The translations under genes were made by a program, and so were the position numbers. The notes below the pieces were generated by a model, which ran no database searches, had not been told where the DNA came from, and saw only the letters and a list, made by a program, of their open reading frames with translations. 64,000 bases of DNA, from assembly GCF_003443675.1 (NCBI RefSeq), contig NZ_CP031963.1, positions 2,193,501-2,257,500 on the forward strand, read 5' to 3'. The stretch is from Aquimarina sp. BL5 (lineage in GTDB: Bacteria; Bacteroidota; Bacteroidia; Flavobacteriales; Flavobacteriaceae). Below, piece after piece: positions 7,684 to 15,389 of the stretch. How positions within the stretch are numbered: the first letter of the stretch is position 1; each line of letters opens with the position of its first letter.

Positions 7684-10248
7684 TTGAAACACCTGCACAC
7701 AAAAATAGTATTTGTTGTATTAACTACAATTTTTTTAATTTCATGTAATGCAATTAAAAGAGTGCCAGAAGAGGAATACCTATTAACTAAAAATGAAATT
7801 TTTGTTGATAGCACCAAAACTAATGACACTAAACTATTCAATCAACTGTATCAAAAACCTAATGCTAAGATTGCCTGGACACCACTTAGACTGCATATTT
7901 ACAATCTTGCCAAAGTACATCCCGACTCTTCTTATCAAAATTGGCTTCACAAAAAACCTAACAGAGAACGAAAATTAAATAATTTCTTGTCTAAAAAACA
8001 AGTAGATCGATTAGGTGTTGGGTATACTGGCGTAAACAATTGGCTAAAAAAAACCGGAGAAGCTCCGGTCATAGTTGATGAATCAAAAGCGAAACGTTCT
8101 CTTAAAAGATTACAATCATATTACTGGAATAATGGGTGGTTTAATGTAGAAACGGATTATAAAATTAATTTGGAAGAAAACCAAAGAGCATCTGTAGCAT
8201 ATTACGTTAAGCCTCATAAACCATATTTTATTGATTCTCTTCATACTAAAATAGAATCCAAAGTAGCAGATTCTATTTACAAACTGAATCAAAGTGAATC
8301 ATCTATAATCTCTGGAAAACAGTATAGGACCTTAGACATAGAGACTGAGAGGGAAAGGTTAACGCGATTATACAGAAATTCTGGACTGTATCATTTCGAA
8401 AAAGAATTTATAAAATTTGATGCCGATACTATAAACACAAACCAAAAAATACAACTTAACTTACTAATTAACAATCGACAAATAACCGAAGGAGAAGACA
8501 CTAAAAGAACTCCTTTTCAGGTTCATAAGATTAGTAAAGTAAACGTATTTACGGATTATTCTTATCAAAACAAAGATGAAAAACCTAAAGACAGCGTATC
8601 TTATAATGGCTATAACATATATAGTTATGACAAACTAAGATACACCCGTAAGGCAATCACTAATTCTATTCTAATAACACCAGGAGAAATTTTTAGAGAT
8701 AATGACCGAACACTTACTTATAACCAGATCAGTAACTTAAAAACTTTTAAATACCCTAACATACGTTATAGCGTAGACCCGGATGATCCTAATGGAACTG
8801 ATCTAATAGCAAATGTTTTACTGACTCCCAGAAAAAAATACAGTACCAATGTAGAATTTGACGTATCCACATCTAACATTCAGGTATTCGGAATTGGTTT
8901 TAGTGGCTCTTTTTTGATAAGAAATGTTTTTGGTGGTGCAGAAATCTTTGAAATCTCAGCAAGGGGAAGTGTAGGTTCCTCAAAGGATCCAGTAGATCCA
9001 GATGGACAGTTTTTTGATATTTCGGAAATTGGTGTTGATCTCAAATTATCATTCCCTAAAATAATATTCCCATTACAGACAAGAAGAATTATCCCGAAAT
9101 ACATGTCACCAACGACAAATCTTATTTTTGGTATTAATTCACAACAAAATATAGGACTTGATAAGCAAAATGCTTCTGGAATATTTAATTATCAATGGAA
9201 GCCAAGTACAAAGCTAACAAATCAGATTGATTTAGTAAACGTACAATATGTCCGAAATCTGAATACTGGTAACTATTTTAATGTATACTCTAACTCATTT
9301 ACCAGACTTAATAATATCGCGACAGAAGTACTCGACCCTAATTCACCCTTCTTTGATCCAGAAAACACAAATCAAAATTTTTTATCTATTCCGTCGGGTG
9401 CCAATAGTTTCATAGCCCAATCTCTTGGAGATATTCCTGATACAGATTTAACAGCAGATCAATTACAGGAAATCAGAAATATCAATGAACGAAAAGAAAG
9501 ACTAACAGAAGACAACCTGATTTTTGCCTCTAATTACACTTATCTAAAAAACAATCGAGAAAATCTTTATGACGAAAACTTCTCTAGATTTAGAGCGAAA
9601 ATTGAATTTGCAGGAAACGTACTGAGTACAGTTTCTAATCTTGTGGGGTTAAAAGAAAACTCAAATAATCGATTTGAAATATTCGGTGTCGAGTTTTCTC
9701 AATACATCAAAACAGAATTAGATTATATTAAACATTGGGATTTAGGTAGAAAAAGTGTGTTAGCTATTAGAGCATTCGGTGGCATCGCTCTACCTTACGG
9801 AAATGCCAATAGCATTCCATTTGCTAGAAGTTTCTTTGGTGGGGGACCAAACGACAATCGCGCCTGGTTACCTTACGACCTAGGTCCGGGAAGCAGTGGC
9901 GGCAGAAATGAATTTAATGAAGCTAATATGAAACTGGCAATAAATGCAGAATATAGATATAAGATCTTAGGAGCTCTTAATGGTGCTTTTTTTATTGATG
10001 CTGGCAACATCTGGAATGTATTAGATAATGTAGAAGAAGAAGATGCTGTTTTTTCTAGGTGGGATGATCTCCAGGAAATTGCTGTAGGTAGTGGACTGGG
10101 ACTACGATATGATTTTGATTTCTTTGTCGTAAGGCTAGATTTGGGTTTCAAAACATTTAATCCCGCAAGAATTGAAGACCAAAGGTGGTTTAAAGGATAT
10201 AATTTTTCTGAAGGTGTTTATAATGTCGGAATCAATTATCCCTTCTAA
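7684..10248 (+). CDS. tamL: TamL-type BamA/TamA-family outer-membrane lipoprotein
   Basis: This 854-residue protein begins with a lipoprotein signal peptide whose lipobox LISC places the acylated Cys at residue 21. POTRA-like modules follow (for example residues 110-180 and 270-370), then a C-terminal Omp85 barrel with the loop-6 type motif RSFFGGGPNDNRAW and a terminal NYPF. A lipid-anchored TamA-like protein is typical of Bacteroidetes (TamL) and acts in outer-membrane protein or envelope assembly. No ATG fits, and TTG at 7684 is chosen because the signal peptide starts there. A -7 box TATTTTTG (7657-7664) is 19 bp upstream. Confidence 0.88.
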   Translation: MKHLHTKIVFVVLTTIFLISCNAIKRVPEEEYLLTKNEIFVDSTKTNDTKLFNQLYQKPNAKIAWTPLRLHIYNLAKVHPDSSYQNWLHKKPNRERKLNNFLSKKQVDRLGVGYTGVNNWLKKTGEAPVIVDESKAKRSLKRLQSYYWNNGWFNVETDYKINLEENQRASVAYYVKPHKPYFIDSLHTKIESKVADSIYKLNQSESSIISGKQYRTLDIETERERLTRLYRNSGLYHFEKEFIKFDADTINTNQKIQLNLLINNRQITEGEDTKRTPFQVHKISKVNVFTDYSYQNKDEKPKDSVSYNGYNIYSYDKLRYTRKAITNSILITPGEIFRDNDRTLTYNQISNLKTFKYPNIRYSVDPDDPNGTDLIANVLLTPRKKYSTNVEFDVSTSNIQVFGIGFSGSFLIRNVFGGAEIFEISARGSVGSSKDPVDPDGQFFDISEIGVDLKLSFPKIIFPLQTRRIIPKYMSPTTNLIFGINSQQNIGLDKQNASGIFNYQWKPSTKLTNQIDLVNVQYVRNLNTGNYFNVYSNSFTRLNNIATEVLDPNSPFFDPENTNQNFLSIPSGANSFIAQSLGDIPDTDLTADQLQEIRNINERKERLTEDNLIFASNYTYLKNNRENLYDENFSRFRAKIEFAGNVLSTVSNLVGLKENSNNRFEIFGVEFSQYIKTELDYIKHWDLGRKSVLAIRAFGGIALPYGNANSIPFARSFFGGGPNDNRAWLPYDLGPGSSGGRNEFNEANMKLAINAEYRYKILGALNGAFFIDAGNIWNVLDNVEEEDAVFSRWDDLQEIAVGSGLGLRYDFDFFVVRLDLGFKTFNPARIEDQRWFKGYNFSEGVYNVGINYPF

Positions 10249-10335
10249 AAACAATCCCTGTTTTTCATTCTTAAATATAAAATTCATTCCGTATTATTTT
10301 ACTATTTTTGTAGGCTTATTAACTAAAAGTAAATT

Positions 10336-11403
10336 ATGAGTCACAACATCAAACCAGGAGTTGCTACAGGAGACGAAGTGCAGGCTATCTTTAATTACGC
10401 CAAAGAAAAAGCCTTTGCTTTACCAGCAGTAAATGTAATTGGATCCAATTCAATTAATGCTGTATTGGAAACTGCTGCAGAATTAAACTCGCCTGTAATT
10501 GTTCAGTTCTCTAATGGAGGTGCACAATTTAATGCAGGAAAAGGACTTTCTAATGAAGACCAAAAAGCCGCAATTGCAGGAGCTACTGCAGGAGCAAGAC
10601 ACGTTCACTTAATGGCCGAAGCCTATGGAGTACCAGTAATTTTGCATACTGACCACTGCGCAAAAAAATTACTACCATGGATAGACGGATTATTAGATGC
10701 CGGAGAAGCATTTTATAAAGAAACAGGAAAACCTCTTTATAGTTCTCATATGATTGACCTATCAGAAGAACCAATTGAGGAGAACATAGAGATTTGTAAA
10801 GAATACCTTGCTCGAATGAGTAAAATGGGTATGACTTTAGAAATCGAACTTGGAATTACAGGAGGTGAAGAAGATGGCGTAGACAATAGTGATGTAGATG
10901 ATTCTAAGCTGTACACGCAACCAGAAGAAGTTGCCTATGCTTACGAAGAATTAAGTAAAGTTAGCGATAAATTCACTGTTGCAGCTGCTTTTGGTAACGT
11001 TCACGGTGTTTATAAACCTGGTAATGTTAAATTAACTCCAAAAATCCTTAAGAATTCTCAAGAATTTATTTCTGAAAAATATGGTGTAGAACATAACCAC
11101 ATTGACTTTGTATTTCACGGAGGAAGCGGTTCTACTTTAGAAGAAATCAGAGAAGCTATCGGGTACGGAGTAATTAAAATGAATATTGATACAGATCTTC
11201 AATTTGCATTTTGTGAAGGTATTAGAGATTACATGACTGGTAAAATCGAGTACTTAAAAACACAAATTGGAAATCCTGACGGAGCCGAGGAACCTAATAA
11301 GAAACATTACGATCCTAGAAAATGGTTAAGAGAAGGAGAAATTACCTTTAAAAACCGACTTAAAAAGGCTTTTGAAGATTTAAATAATGTAAATACATTA
11401 TAA
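10336..11403 (+). CDS. fbaA: Class II fructose-1,6-bisphosphate aldolase
   Basis: This 355-residue zinc-dependent aldolase of the E. coli FbaA type cleaves fructose-1,6-bisphosphate to DHAP and glyceraldehyde-3-phosphate in glycolysis and gluconeogenesis. Visible motifs are VILHTDHCAKKLLPW with the catalytic Asp and zinc His, FGNVHGVYKPGNV with a second zinc His, and FHGGSGST for phosphate binding. The length matches the family. The -7 box TATTTTTG (10303-10310) stands 25 bp before the ATG. A terminator at 11419 separates it from accD. Confidence 0.97.
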   Translation: MSHNIKPGVATGDEVQAIFNYAKEKAFALPAVNVIGSNSINAVLETAAELNSPVIVQFSNGGAQFNAGKGLSNEDQKAAIAGATAGARHVHLMAEAYGVPVILHTDHCAKKLLPWIDGLLDAGEAFYKETGKPLYSSHMIDLSEEPIEENIEICKEYLARMSKMGMTLEIELGITGGEEDGVDNSDVDDSKLYTQPEEVAYAYEELSKVSDKFTVAAAFGNVHGVYKPGNVKLTPKILKNSQEFISEKYGVEHNHIDFVFHGGSGSTLEEIREAIGYGVIKMNIDTDLQFAFCEGIRDYMTGKIEYLKTQIGNPDGAEEPNKKHYDPRKWLREGEITFKNRLKKAFEDLNNVNTL

Positions 11404-11418
11404 TAAGATAGGAAACCA

Positions 11419-11456
11419 AGCTGAAACTCAACATAGTAAAGAGTTTCAGCTTTTTT
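11419..11456 (+). terminator. Intrinsic terminator after fbaA
   Basis: An 11-bp perfect stem AGCTGAAACTC / GAGTTTCAGCT has an 11-nt loop and ends in six T. It begins 16 bp after the fbaA stop and just before accD. Confidence 0.88.
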
Positions 11457-11471
11457 AATACAAATTAATTT

Positions 11472-12344
11472 ATGGCTTGGTTTAAGAGAACTCAAAAAGG
11501 TATACAGACTGCTACTGAGGACAAGAAAGATGTTCCAAAAGGGCTTTGGTATAAATCCCCAACAGGTAAGATAGTTGACGCAGAACAATTGGAGAAAAAT
11601 TTTTATGTGAGTCCAGAAGACGGATATCACGTAAGAATTGGTAGTAAAGAATATTTCGAAATTCTTTTTGATGACAATAAGTTTAAAGAATTAGATAAAA
11701 ATCTAACCTCTAAGGACCCTCTTAAATTCGAAGACAAAAAGAAGTATACTGACCGTCTTAAGGATGCTCAGGAAAAAACAAATTTAAAGGATGCCGTTAG
11801 AACTGCAGTTGGAAAGTCAAATGGTAATGATTTAGTTATCGCTTGCATGGATTTTTCATTTATCGGAGGTTCTATGGGAAGCGTTGTTGGTGAAAAAATC
11901 GCAAGAGCCGCTGATCACGCTCTTAAAAACAAAATTCCTTTTATGATCATCTCTAAATCTGGAGGGGCTCGTATGATGGAGGCAGCTTTATCATTAATGC
12001 AATTGGCTAAAACTTCTGCCAAACTTGCTCAGTTAGCAGACGCAGGAATTCCTTATATCTCTCTATGTACAGATCCTACCACAGGAGGTACTACAGCATC
12101 TTTTGCTATGCTCGGAGATATTAATATCGCAGAACCAGGTGCACTAATCGGATTTGCTGGTCCACGTGTAGTTAGAGATACTACAGGAAAAGAACTTCCT
12201 GAAGGTTTCCAGACAGCAGAGTTCCTTAAAGAACATGGTTTTCTGGATTTTATTACTCCAAGACAAAACCTAAAAGAAAAAATAAATCTATATCTGAATC
12301 TAATCCTAAATAGACCTTTAGCTTCTAATTATGTGACGTCCTGA
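11472..12344 (+). CDS. accD: Acetyl-CoA carboxylase carboxyltransferase beta subunit, C-terminus rewritten by an IS element
   Basis: This 290-residue subunit transfers CO2 from carboxybiotin to acetyl-CoA, making malonyl-CoA for fatty-acid synthesis. The crotonase-fold core is clear ([51 protein letters not shown]). The N-terminal zinc ribbon of E. coli AccD is not functional here: the CPxC positions read SPTG and SPED, with no Cys in the first 100 residues, probably a clade trait. The IS3 element begins at 12338, so the last codons (after V-T) and the TGA stop come from the IS inverted repeat. The native terminator now lies beyond the IS at 13735. Confidence 0.95.
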   Translation: MAWFKRTQKGIQTATEDKKDVPKGLWYKSPTGKIVDAEQLEKNFYVSPEDGYHVRIGSKEYFEILFDDNKFKELDKNLTSKDPLKFEDKKKYTDRLKDAQEKTNLKDAVRTAVGKSNGNDLVIACMDFSFIGGSMGSVVGEKIARAADHALKNKIPFMIISKSGGARMMEAALSLMQLAKTSAKLAQLADAGIPYISLCTDPTTGGTTASFAMLGDINIAEPGALIGFAGPRVVRDTTGKELPEGFQTAEFLKEHGFLDFITPRQNLKEKINLYLNLILNRPLASNYVTS

Positions 12345-12371
12345 ATAATCGTTACAGGAATTAATAAATAC

Positions 12372-12398
12372 AAGGTAGCAATTTTAATTTGCTACCTT
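12372..12398 (-). terminator. Hairpin at the 3' end of the IS transposase gene
   Basis: A 10-bp perfect stem AAGGTAGCAA / TTGCTACCTT has a 7-nt loop. The orfB stop codon falls in the loop. T-runs are present on the plus side, so it may act on both strands and also stop accD read-through. Confidence 0.6.
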
Positions 12399-13208
12399 TT
12401 GTTTTTTGTAGCTTTTTCTTTTTAATTTATTTTGTTGATGCATTTGATCAGGTGTTAACATTGAATTAGATAAATGAGGTCTTATCTGATTATAAATGCG
12501 GATTGCATTTTGAACCAGTTTGGTTTTGATTTGCATTGAAGTATCATACTTGTCAATAGCAAATTCTTGTTTAAGAATTCCATTAATTCTTTCTGCTATG
12601 GCATTTTCGTAAGGGTCATATTTTTCAGTCATACTAGGGCTAATATTATTGATGTTTAATGTTTTTTGATATTCATTGGAACAATACTGTAATCCTCTAT
12701 CGGAATGATGAATTATAGGTTTTTCATTATAATCTCTATTAGAAATAGCCATATCTAAAGCTGTTAAAGATCCTTTTACACTTAGACTATTTGATACATT
12801 ATATCCCATTATTTTTTTAGAATAAGCATCCGTGATTAAAGCCAAATAACATGGATTTTCCCTATTTCCTATATAAGTTATATCACTGACCCATACTTGT
12901 TCTGGTCTGATAAATTCAACATCTTTTATTCGATTTTTATGTTTTCTAAATCTATGATGAGAATCCGTAGTTACATGATAATTCTTTTTAGGTAAAATCA
13001 ACAAGTTATTAGCCTTTAGTATTTTAAATAGCTTATCGCGACCAACTCCGATTACTTTGAGTTGAGATTTTAAAAGATGAAATAATTTTCTTGTACCGAT
13101 TCTAGGCATTGATATGCGAATGGTATTTACTAAATCAATTACCTTTTTACTTAGTTTTTGTTTGTCTTGATAAGACCGAATAGCTCTATAATACACCTGT
13201 CTATTCAC
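12384..13208 (-). CDS. IS3-family transposase OrfB (DDE integrase core)
   Basis: This rve integrase-type catalytic part has the DDE triad visible as VWVSDITY (Asp), IIHHSDRG (Asp) and AIAERINGILKQE (Glu), preceded by the HTH_21-like segment SMPRIGTRKLFHLL. The stand-alone start is GTG at 13208. The open frame runs further upstream to about 13283 (ITATCDLLGVNRQVYYRA is the classic OrfB beginning) and overlaps orfA in the -1 frame. The functional product is therefore expected as an OrfAB fusion of about 429 residues made by frameshifting at 13283-13289. No disabling mutation is seen. Confidence 0.93.
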   Translation of the reverse strand: MNRQVYYRAIRSYQDKQKLSKKVIDLVNTIRISMPRIGTRKLFHLLKSQLKVIGVGRDKLFKILKANNLLILPKKNYHVTTDSHHRFRKHKNRIKDVEFIRPEQVWVSDITYIGNRENPCYLALITDAYSKKIMGYNVSNSLSVKGSLTALDMAISNRDYNEKPIIHHSDRGLQYCSNEYQKTLNINNISPSMTEKYDPYENAIAERINGILKQEFAIDKYDTSMQIKTKLVQNAIRIYNQIRPHLSNSMLTPDQMHQQNKLKRKSYKKQKVAN

Positions 13209-13231
13209 CCCGAGTAAATCACAGGTAGCAG

Positions 13232-13672
13232 TTATGCTTTCTTGTTTTTCTTGGCTATATTTTTCGATAACTCGGGTACGTGCTTTTTTCTGATCGGAAT
13301 ATTAAATTCCTCTTCGGCGATATCAATCATCATATCAAATATAATTGCTTTCTTATCCGCACGCTCTGCTAAAAATTCAGCTCTTGCTTTTTGTTTCTCT
13401 AAAAGCTTGACTTGCTGTTCTAATTCTAAAATACGTTGTTCAGGTGTTTTGGACATGGATCTATTTACACTAAAATCATAATCAAATTTACCATATTTTT
13501 TTAACCAAGTGCGAATCGTAGATCTTGCTTGAATACCATACTTATCCAAAGCTTGAGTTCTTGTTAATAAGCCTTGTTCAATCTCATGAACAACTTGTAG
13601 CTTAAAGGATAAACTGTAATCCTTCTGTGTACGCTTTACATAATTTGAATGTAATGACTCCATAAATAACAT
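13232..13672 (-). CDS. IS3-family transposase OrfA (helix-turn-helix)
   Basis: This 146-residue OrfA has an N-terminal HTH (about residues 15-65, including TRTQALDKYGIQARSTIRTWLKKYG) that binds the terminal repeats and a Leu/Glu-rich coiled coil (about 75-110) for dimerisation. A second in-frame ATG (MESLHSN) lies three codons after the first and may be the real start. The A AAA AAG heptamer at codons 128-130 lets ribosomes slip to the orfB frame. OrfA alone usually inhibits transposition in this family. Confidence 0.92.
   Translation of the reverse strand: MLFMESLHSNYVKRTQKDYSLSFKLQVVHEIEQGLLTRTQALDKYGIQARSTIRTWLKKYGKFDYDFSVNRSMSKTPEQRILELEQQVKLLEKQKARAEFLAERADKKAIIFDMMIDIAEEEFNIPIRKKHVPELSKNIAKKNKKA
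13283..13289 (-). other. Programmed -1 frameshift site (A AAA AAG) in the IS transposase
   Basis: The heptamer fits X XXY YYZ exactly in the orfA frame: Arg(AGA)-Lys(AAA)-Lys(AAG). After slipping, the -1 frame is open through ARTRVIEKYSQEKQES into OrfB. This is the standard IS3 way of making the OrfAB transposase. Confidence 0.85.
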
Positions 13673-13734
13673 TTTAGTGTAACGATATTTCAGGACGAGA
13701 CATTAGATCAAAAAAAATCAATTTAAAATTTACG

Positions 13735-13758
13735 ACCCGGTTTTTACCGGGTTTTTTT
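13735..13758 (+). terminator. Displaced accD terminator
   Basis: The stem ACCCGG / CCGGGT with a 6-nt loop is followed by a run of T. It lies 38 bp beyond the right IS end and is best read as the original accD terminator, separated from its gene by the insertion. Confidence 0.7.
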
Positions 13759-13817
13759 ACACCCATAAATAACATTGTTCAAACCTTTTTCAGTATTTCT
13801 TATATTATTGTTGCACA

Positions 13818-13850
13818 AAAAAAGCGTCTTCCGAAGAAAACGCTTTTAAT
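13818..13850 (-). terminator. Intrinsic terminator of the 13876 lipoprotein gene
   Basis: The stem AAAAGCG / CGCTTTT has an inner TCTTC / GAAGA pairing. On the minus strand it ends in a T-run, just after the lipoprotein gene stop. Confidence 0.7.
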
Positions 13851-13875
13851 TTTTAACCCTGTTTAAAACCAAACT

Positions 13876-14706
13876 TTACAACAATATCTCTCTTTCTACC
13901 CCTTGGTCATTTGTAAAAACGGCTTTATTATCACAAGACCCATCACCGTAATCCAATGATCCACTAAAGCCAGTTCTTACCAACTCTACTACTCCACTGA
14001 CCAAAAACCTACAGCTGGCTTCACGTCGCAAAGAATTAGTAATAGTAGTGCTATGCATATTACCATTTGCAAAATTAGTTTGCCATGAACCTGTAATTAA
14101 GAAAACATTATCTCCCCAATTACCATTAAAAGCGCCTTCTATCCATTCACGAGTCTTAGACCCTGTTCTTGAAGCTTGCGTACCATCTGCAAATGTTACT
14201 GTAAAATCAAGATTCATTGAATATTGTGGATTACCATTATCGTTAGCTTTAAGCCTGGTAATTGTTCTGGAACCGGTAAATCCTAAATCATCAATAAAAA
14301 AATCTTCCAGACTATAATTAATCACCAATGACATATCTTCTACACTTAACTCATACGACATAAGAATCTTTCCTTTGACAATATGCCCACTTCTTATCGC
14401 ACATCCGTCTGTACCAAAATCGATAGTAACATTTTTGGAAGTACTTGTTAATTCTATCGTTACTGTAGCGCAATCAGGCAAAAAGCGATTATTACCACTT
14501 TTAGCCAAGCCTTCTTCATCTTCAAAGCCTTGTAATGCGAGGTCACTTAGCACTTCGGCACCATCATCAATCTTTGCAGTAAGTGTCGCTTCTTCACTAT
14601 CAATACTATCAAGTGGTAATTCATCTATCGTCTCTTCACTATTACATCCTACTAAAACTATGGAAAAGAATGCAATAAAACCAAATTTCAAAATGTTGTT
14701 CTTCAT
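13876..14706 (-). CDS. Hypothetical lipoprotein, 276 aa
   Basis: The signal peptide ends in the lipobox LVGC, so Cys21 is the lipidated residue, followed by an acidic linker (NSEETIDELPLDSIDSEE). The rest is predicted beta-rich with repeated Gly/Thr strands (TIDFGTDGC, GFTGSRTITRL, GNWGDNVFLITGSW). Two pairs of Cys (CAT...GCA, SCRF...SCDN) could form disulfides in the periplasm or at the surface. I do not recognise a named domain. It stands alone with its own terminator and is divergent from rpsO. Confidence 0.75.
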   Translation of the reverse strand: MKNNILKFGFIAFFSIVLVGCNSEETIDELPLDSIDSEEATLTAKIDDGAEVLSDLALQGFEDEEGLAKSGNNRFLPDCATVTIELTSTSKNVTIDFGTDGCAIRSGHIVKGKILMSYELSVEDMSLVINYSLEDFFIDDLGFTGSRTITRLKANDNGNPQYSMNLDFTVTFADGTQASRTGSKTREWIEGAFNGNWGDNVFLITGSWQTNFANGNMHSTTITNSLRREASCRFLVSGVVELVRTGFSGSLDYGDGSCDNKAVFTNDQGVEREILL

Positions 14707-14807
14707 TATCTTAATTTTTAATGTTACCCTTCTATGACTTAATCACTTAGAAAAGGTTTAATCAAAAATGTTTTTTTTACTAAAAGTATTTATAATCTAA
14801 AAAGTAT

Positions 14808-14815
14808 TATATTTG
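14808..14815 (+). promoter_or_regulatory. rpsO promoter -7 box
   Basis: TATATTTG matches the Bacteroidetes TAnnTTTG consensus exactly and lies 54 bp before the rpsO ATG. No clear -33 TTG is seen at the usual distance. Confidence 0.65.
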
Positions 14816-14869
14816 CACGCTGATAGCAGAATGCTATTTATACATAAAAATCATTTAAATAATATTGGA

Positions 14870-15139
14870 ATGTATTTAACGAAAGAAGTTAAAGAAGAAA
14901 TCTTCGCAAAACACGGAAAAGGTAAAAACGATTCTGGTTCTGCTGAAGGACAAATTGCACTGTTTACACACAGAATTACACATTTAACTGAGCACTTAAA
15001 AAAGAATCGTAAAGATTATAATACAGAGCGTTCATTAGTAAAGCTTGTAGGTAAGCGTAGAGATCTTTTAGATTATCTTATTAAGAAAGATATTATGAGA
15101 TATCGTGCAATTGTAAAAGAATTAGGATTAAGAAAATAA
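14870..15139 (+). CDS. rpsO: 30S ribosomal protein S15
   Basis: This is 89 residues, exactly the bacterial S15 length, starting MYLTKEVKEEIFAKHGKG. It binds the 16S rRNA central domain early in 30S assembly. The motif HLKKNRKDYNTERSLVKLVGKRRDLLDYL is diagnostic. The frame is open 19 codons further upstream, but the ATG at 14870 gives the family length. It is followed by a terminator and then pnp, the usual rpsO-pnp pair, here apparently as separate transcripts. Confidence 0.98.
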   Translation: MYLTKEVKEEIFAKHGKGKNDSGSAEGQIALFTHRITHLTEHLKKNRKDYNTERSLVKLVGKRRDLLDYLIKKDIMRYRAIVKELGLRK

Positions 15140-15143
15140 TCAA

Positions 15144-15172
15144 AAAAGAGAGGCTGTATGCCTCTCTTTTTA
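15144..15172 (+). terminator. Intrinsic terminator after rpsO
   Basis: The stem AAAAGAGAGGC / GCCTCTCTTTT with a 5-nt loop runs into a T-tract, five bases after the rpsO stop. Confidence 0.88.
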
Positions 15173-15211
15173 ATTATACTCTTCTCCTTTTTATTGAAGT
15201 TTAAATAAAAA

Positions 15212-15319
15212 CATTTTGATCCAAAGGTGATCAAAATGAATGCCTTAGTTTTTCATTGGTCGCGCAACTACAACAACAACAACACAACCTTGTCCGCCCG
15301 AGTAAGACGGAAACCAATG
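15212..15319 (+). other. Structured pnp leader: perfect 10-bp inverted repeat plus a long-range pairing
   Basis: CATTTTGATC (15212-15221) and GATCAAAATG (15229-15238) form a perfect 10-bp hairpin with a 7-nt loop and no T-tract. Further on, CATTGGT (15254-15260) can pair with ACCAATG (15313-15319), enclosing a CAA-repeat and a GC-rich stretch. pnp leaders are known to be structured for autoregulation in other bacteria. A role here is inference. Confidence 0.4.
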
Positions 15320-15389
15320 TTTAATTAAACCTATTGGTAATTATTAATGAAACACATTAGTAGTACTATTAGGTCAGAATCAAAAAAAT

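Larger units (their letters stand above)
12338..13696 (-). mobile_element. IS3-family insertion sequence, apparently complete (1359 bp)
   Basis: The element is bounded by 19-bp terminal inverted repeats: left GTCCTGAATAATCGTTACA (12338-12356), right TGTAACGATATTTCAGGAC (13678-13696), matching at 17 of 19 positions. Inside are overlapping orfA and orfB on the minus strand with a slippery heptamer and an intact DDE transposase, so it may be active. The flanks read GTGAC on the left and GAGAC on the right, an imperfect candidate target duplication, so the exact junction is uncertain by a few bases. It is inserted in the last codons of accD. Confidence 0.9.

Noticed and set aside
7647..7841. Longer N-terminus for the TrmH-type protein
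   Set aside because: The extra 65 residues show no L30e or export signal and overlap the start of tamL on the other strand. The normal family start is at 7646.
8880..10151. Minus-strand open frames within tamL (8880-9104, 9873-10151)
   Set aside because: Low-complexity Ser/Pro/Lys translations opposite a clear Omp85 coding frame. They are shadows.
12333..13701. A clean target-site duplication for the IS3 element
   Set aside because: The flanks GTGAC and GAGAC match only 4 of 5, and the boundary can be moved by 1-2 bases. Reported as imperfect only.
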